6,903 nt of DNA from Bacteroidota bacterium. GTDB taxonomy: Bacteria > Bacteroidota > Bacteroidia > Chitinophagales > Chitinophagaceae. Of this stretch, positions 6,196-6,903 are shown one piece after another. Location of the stretch: NCBI GenBank assembly GCA_023392185.1, contig JAEVZP010000154.1, forward strand, positions 1-6,903, in the 5' to 3' direction. The notes under the pieces were generated by a model, which ran no database searches, was not told where the DNA came from, and saw only the letters and a program-made list of their open reading frames with translations. The position numbers and the translations under genes are program-made. Position 1 is the first letter of the stretch. Each line of letters starts with the position of its first letter.

Positions 6196-6232
6196 AGTGA
6201 GTAAAGAAGAAGAGTAGAAGTCCGGAAAGCGC

Positions 6233-6240
6233 CAAAAATA
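6233..6240 (-). promoter_or_regulatory. Possible -7 box of the exbB-exbD promoter
   Basis: Minus-strand TATTTTTG matches the Bacteroidota -7 consensus TAnnTTTG fully. It would place the start of transcription near 6226, about 30 bases before the GTG at 6195. No TTG is found at the usual distance upstream (the nearest is 30 bases away), and A+T-rich DNA gives such matches by chance. A TCCGGA site (6221-6226) lies at the predicted start point. Confidence 0.35.
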
Positions 6241-6320
6241 GCAATTCGGCGCGAGGAAAAAATTATTGGTCAAAAAGGGCCCAAAATAGAAAACCCTGAT
6301 ACCCCTTTTGGTGTTACCGG

Positions 6321-6352
6321 TTGCAGGTTGTTCCAACGTGCGCTTATCTTTG
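6321..6352 (+). promoter_or_regulatory. sdhC promoter of Bacteroidota type
   Basis: TTG at 6321-6323 and TATCTTTG at 6345-6352 are 21 bases apart, matching the TTG / TAnnTTTG architecture of the primary sigma factor of Bacteroidota. The predicted start, near 6359, leaves an A+T-rich leader of about 38 bases before the ATG at 6397, with a T run at 6380-6386 and AAAA just before the start codon instead of a Shine-Dalgarno. Confidence 0.7.
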
Positions 6353-6396
6353 CAAACCTTTTTCTCAACGCTTTTGTAATTTTTTTGTCAGAAAAT

Positions 6397-6903
6397 ATGA
6401 AATGGAGCACCGCTTTTAGCTCGGCTATCGGAAAGAAGATTATCATGGGAGCCACCGGGCTTTTCCTGGTTCTTTTCCTGATTGTGCATTGCTATATCAA
6501 TGCCATGGTATTCTACAATGATGGCGGCGCCACGTTCAATACGCTGGCCCATTTTATGGGAACCAACGTTATCATCCGCACCATTGAAATCGGGCTGATT
6601 GCGTTTCTGGTTTGGCACGCCGTGCTGGGCCTCAAACTGTATTTCCAGAACAAAGCCCGCCGCCAAGTGGGCTATGCGGTGAACAACCGGCAGCAAACCA
6701 GCCGCTGGTACAGCCGCTCGATGGCCTTGCTCGGCACCCTCATCCTGCTGTTTCTGATTCTGCACCTGTCGGCTTTCTGGATTCCCAACCGGGGCAATCA
6801 GATTATTGAAGGCGAAGAGATTGACCTGTTTCAGCGCATGGCCGAGGCCTTTAGCAATCCACTCGTGGTGATTATCTATGTATTGGGCTGCATCTCTCTG
6901 GCC
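6397..6903 (+). CDS. sdhC: Succinate dehydrogenase cytochrome b558 subunit, N-terminal part (runs off right edge)
   Basis: Membrane anchor of respiratory complex II, which holds haem b and passes electrons between the succinate dehydrogenase catalytic subunits and menaquinone. 169 codons are visible with no stop. It opens MKWSTAFSSAIGKKIIMGAT, typical of Bacteroidota SdhC of the single-polypeptide, di-haem b558 family. Helices lie at about 15-35, 59-82 and 108-129, and a fourth begins near 155. His31, His74 and His123 are one per helix, in the places of three of the four haem ligands known in the Bacillus subtilis and Wolinella relatives; the fourth should lie beyond the window. GTNVIIRTIEIGL (55-67) and SRWYSRSMALLG (102-113) are also family-like. 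The ATG at 6397 fits the family start and the promoter just upstream. The flavoprotein (sdhA) and iron-sulphur (sdhB) genes are expected to the right, outside the window. Confidence 0.93.
   Translation, partial: MKWSTAFSSAIGKKIIMGATGLFLVLFLIVHCYINAMVFYNDGGATFNTLAHFMGTNVIIRTIEIGLIAFLVWHAVLGLKLYFQNKARRQVGYAVNNRQQTSRWYSRSMALLGTLILLFLILHLSAFWIPNRGNQIIEGEEIDLFQRMAEAFSNPLVVIIYVLGCISLA

Noticed and set aside
6196..6336. Longer N-terminus for the ExbB-type protein starting at TTG 6336.
   Set aside because: The extra 47 residues do not resemble family members and would overlap the sdhC promoter. GTG at 6195 gives the usual length and N-terminus.

Overview
The window looks like an ordinary chromosomal segment from a member of the Bacteroidota with moderately high G+C. 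Four things point there: the SdhC and the HutI, RecG and ExbB/ExbD sequences read like Bacteroidota versions; none of the starts has a clear Shine-Dalgarno; a perfect TAnnTTTG -7 box with a TTG -33 element lies in front of sdhC; and the gene-free DNA carries palindromic repeats of a type common in that phylum. I cannot name a genus.

Layout, left to right. Positions 3-683 (+) hold the 3' end of a gene for a very low-complexity Gly/Ser/Asn/Tyr/Arg protein with no lysine, leucine or proline in the visible part. A strong two-way hairpin terminator (821-861) separates it from the convergent hutI (943-2181, -), which encodes imidazolonepropionase of histidine breakdown. Next is a complete recG (2363-4459, -), the branch-migrating DNA helicase. 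Upstream of recG lies a 630-base gene-free stretch (4460-5089) with at least five short palindromic, REP-like units plus several copies of TTTCCGGA-type motifs. After it come an ExbD-type and an ExbB/TolQ-type gene (5090-5494 and 5491-6195, both -) that overlap by four bases and encode a proton-driven energising complex of the inner membrane. A 201-base divergent promoter region leads to the start of sdhC (6397-6903, +), the membrane haem b subunit of succinate dehydrogenase, which runs off the right edge.

The genes do not form one pathway: amino-acid catabolism, DNA repair, membrane energy transduction and respiration lie side by side. exbB-exbD is clearly one transcription unit. recG and hutI point the same way but are separated by wide gaps and may be separate units.

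I found no clear new multi-gene system. The points most worth following are the Tyr/Arg-rich repetitive protein, the strong concentration of TCCGGA in the intergenic DNA, a 19-base motif present twice between genes, and the cluster of palindromic units upstream of recG.
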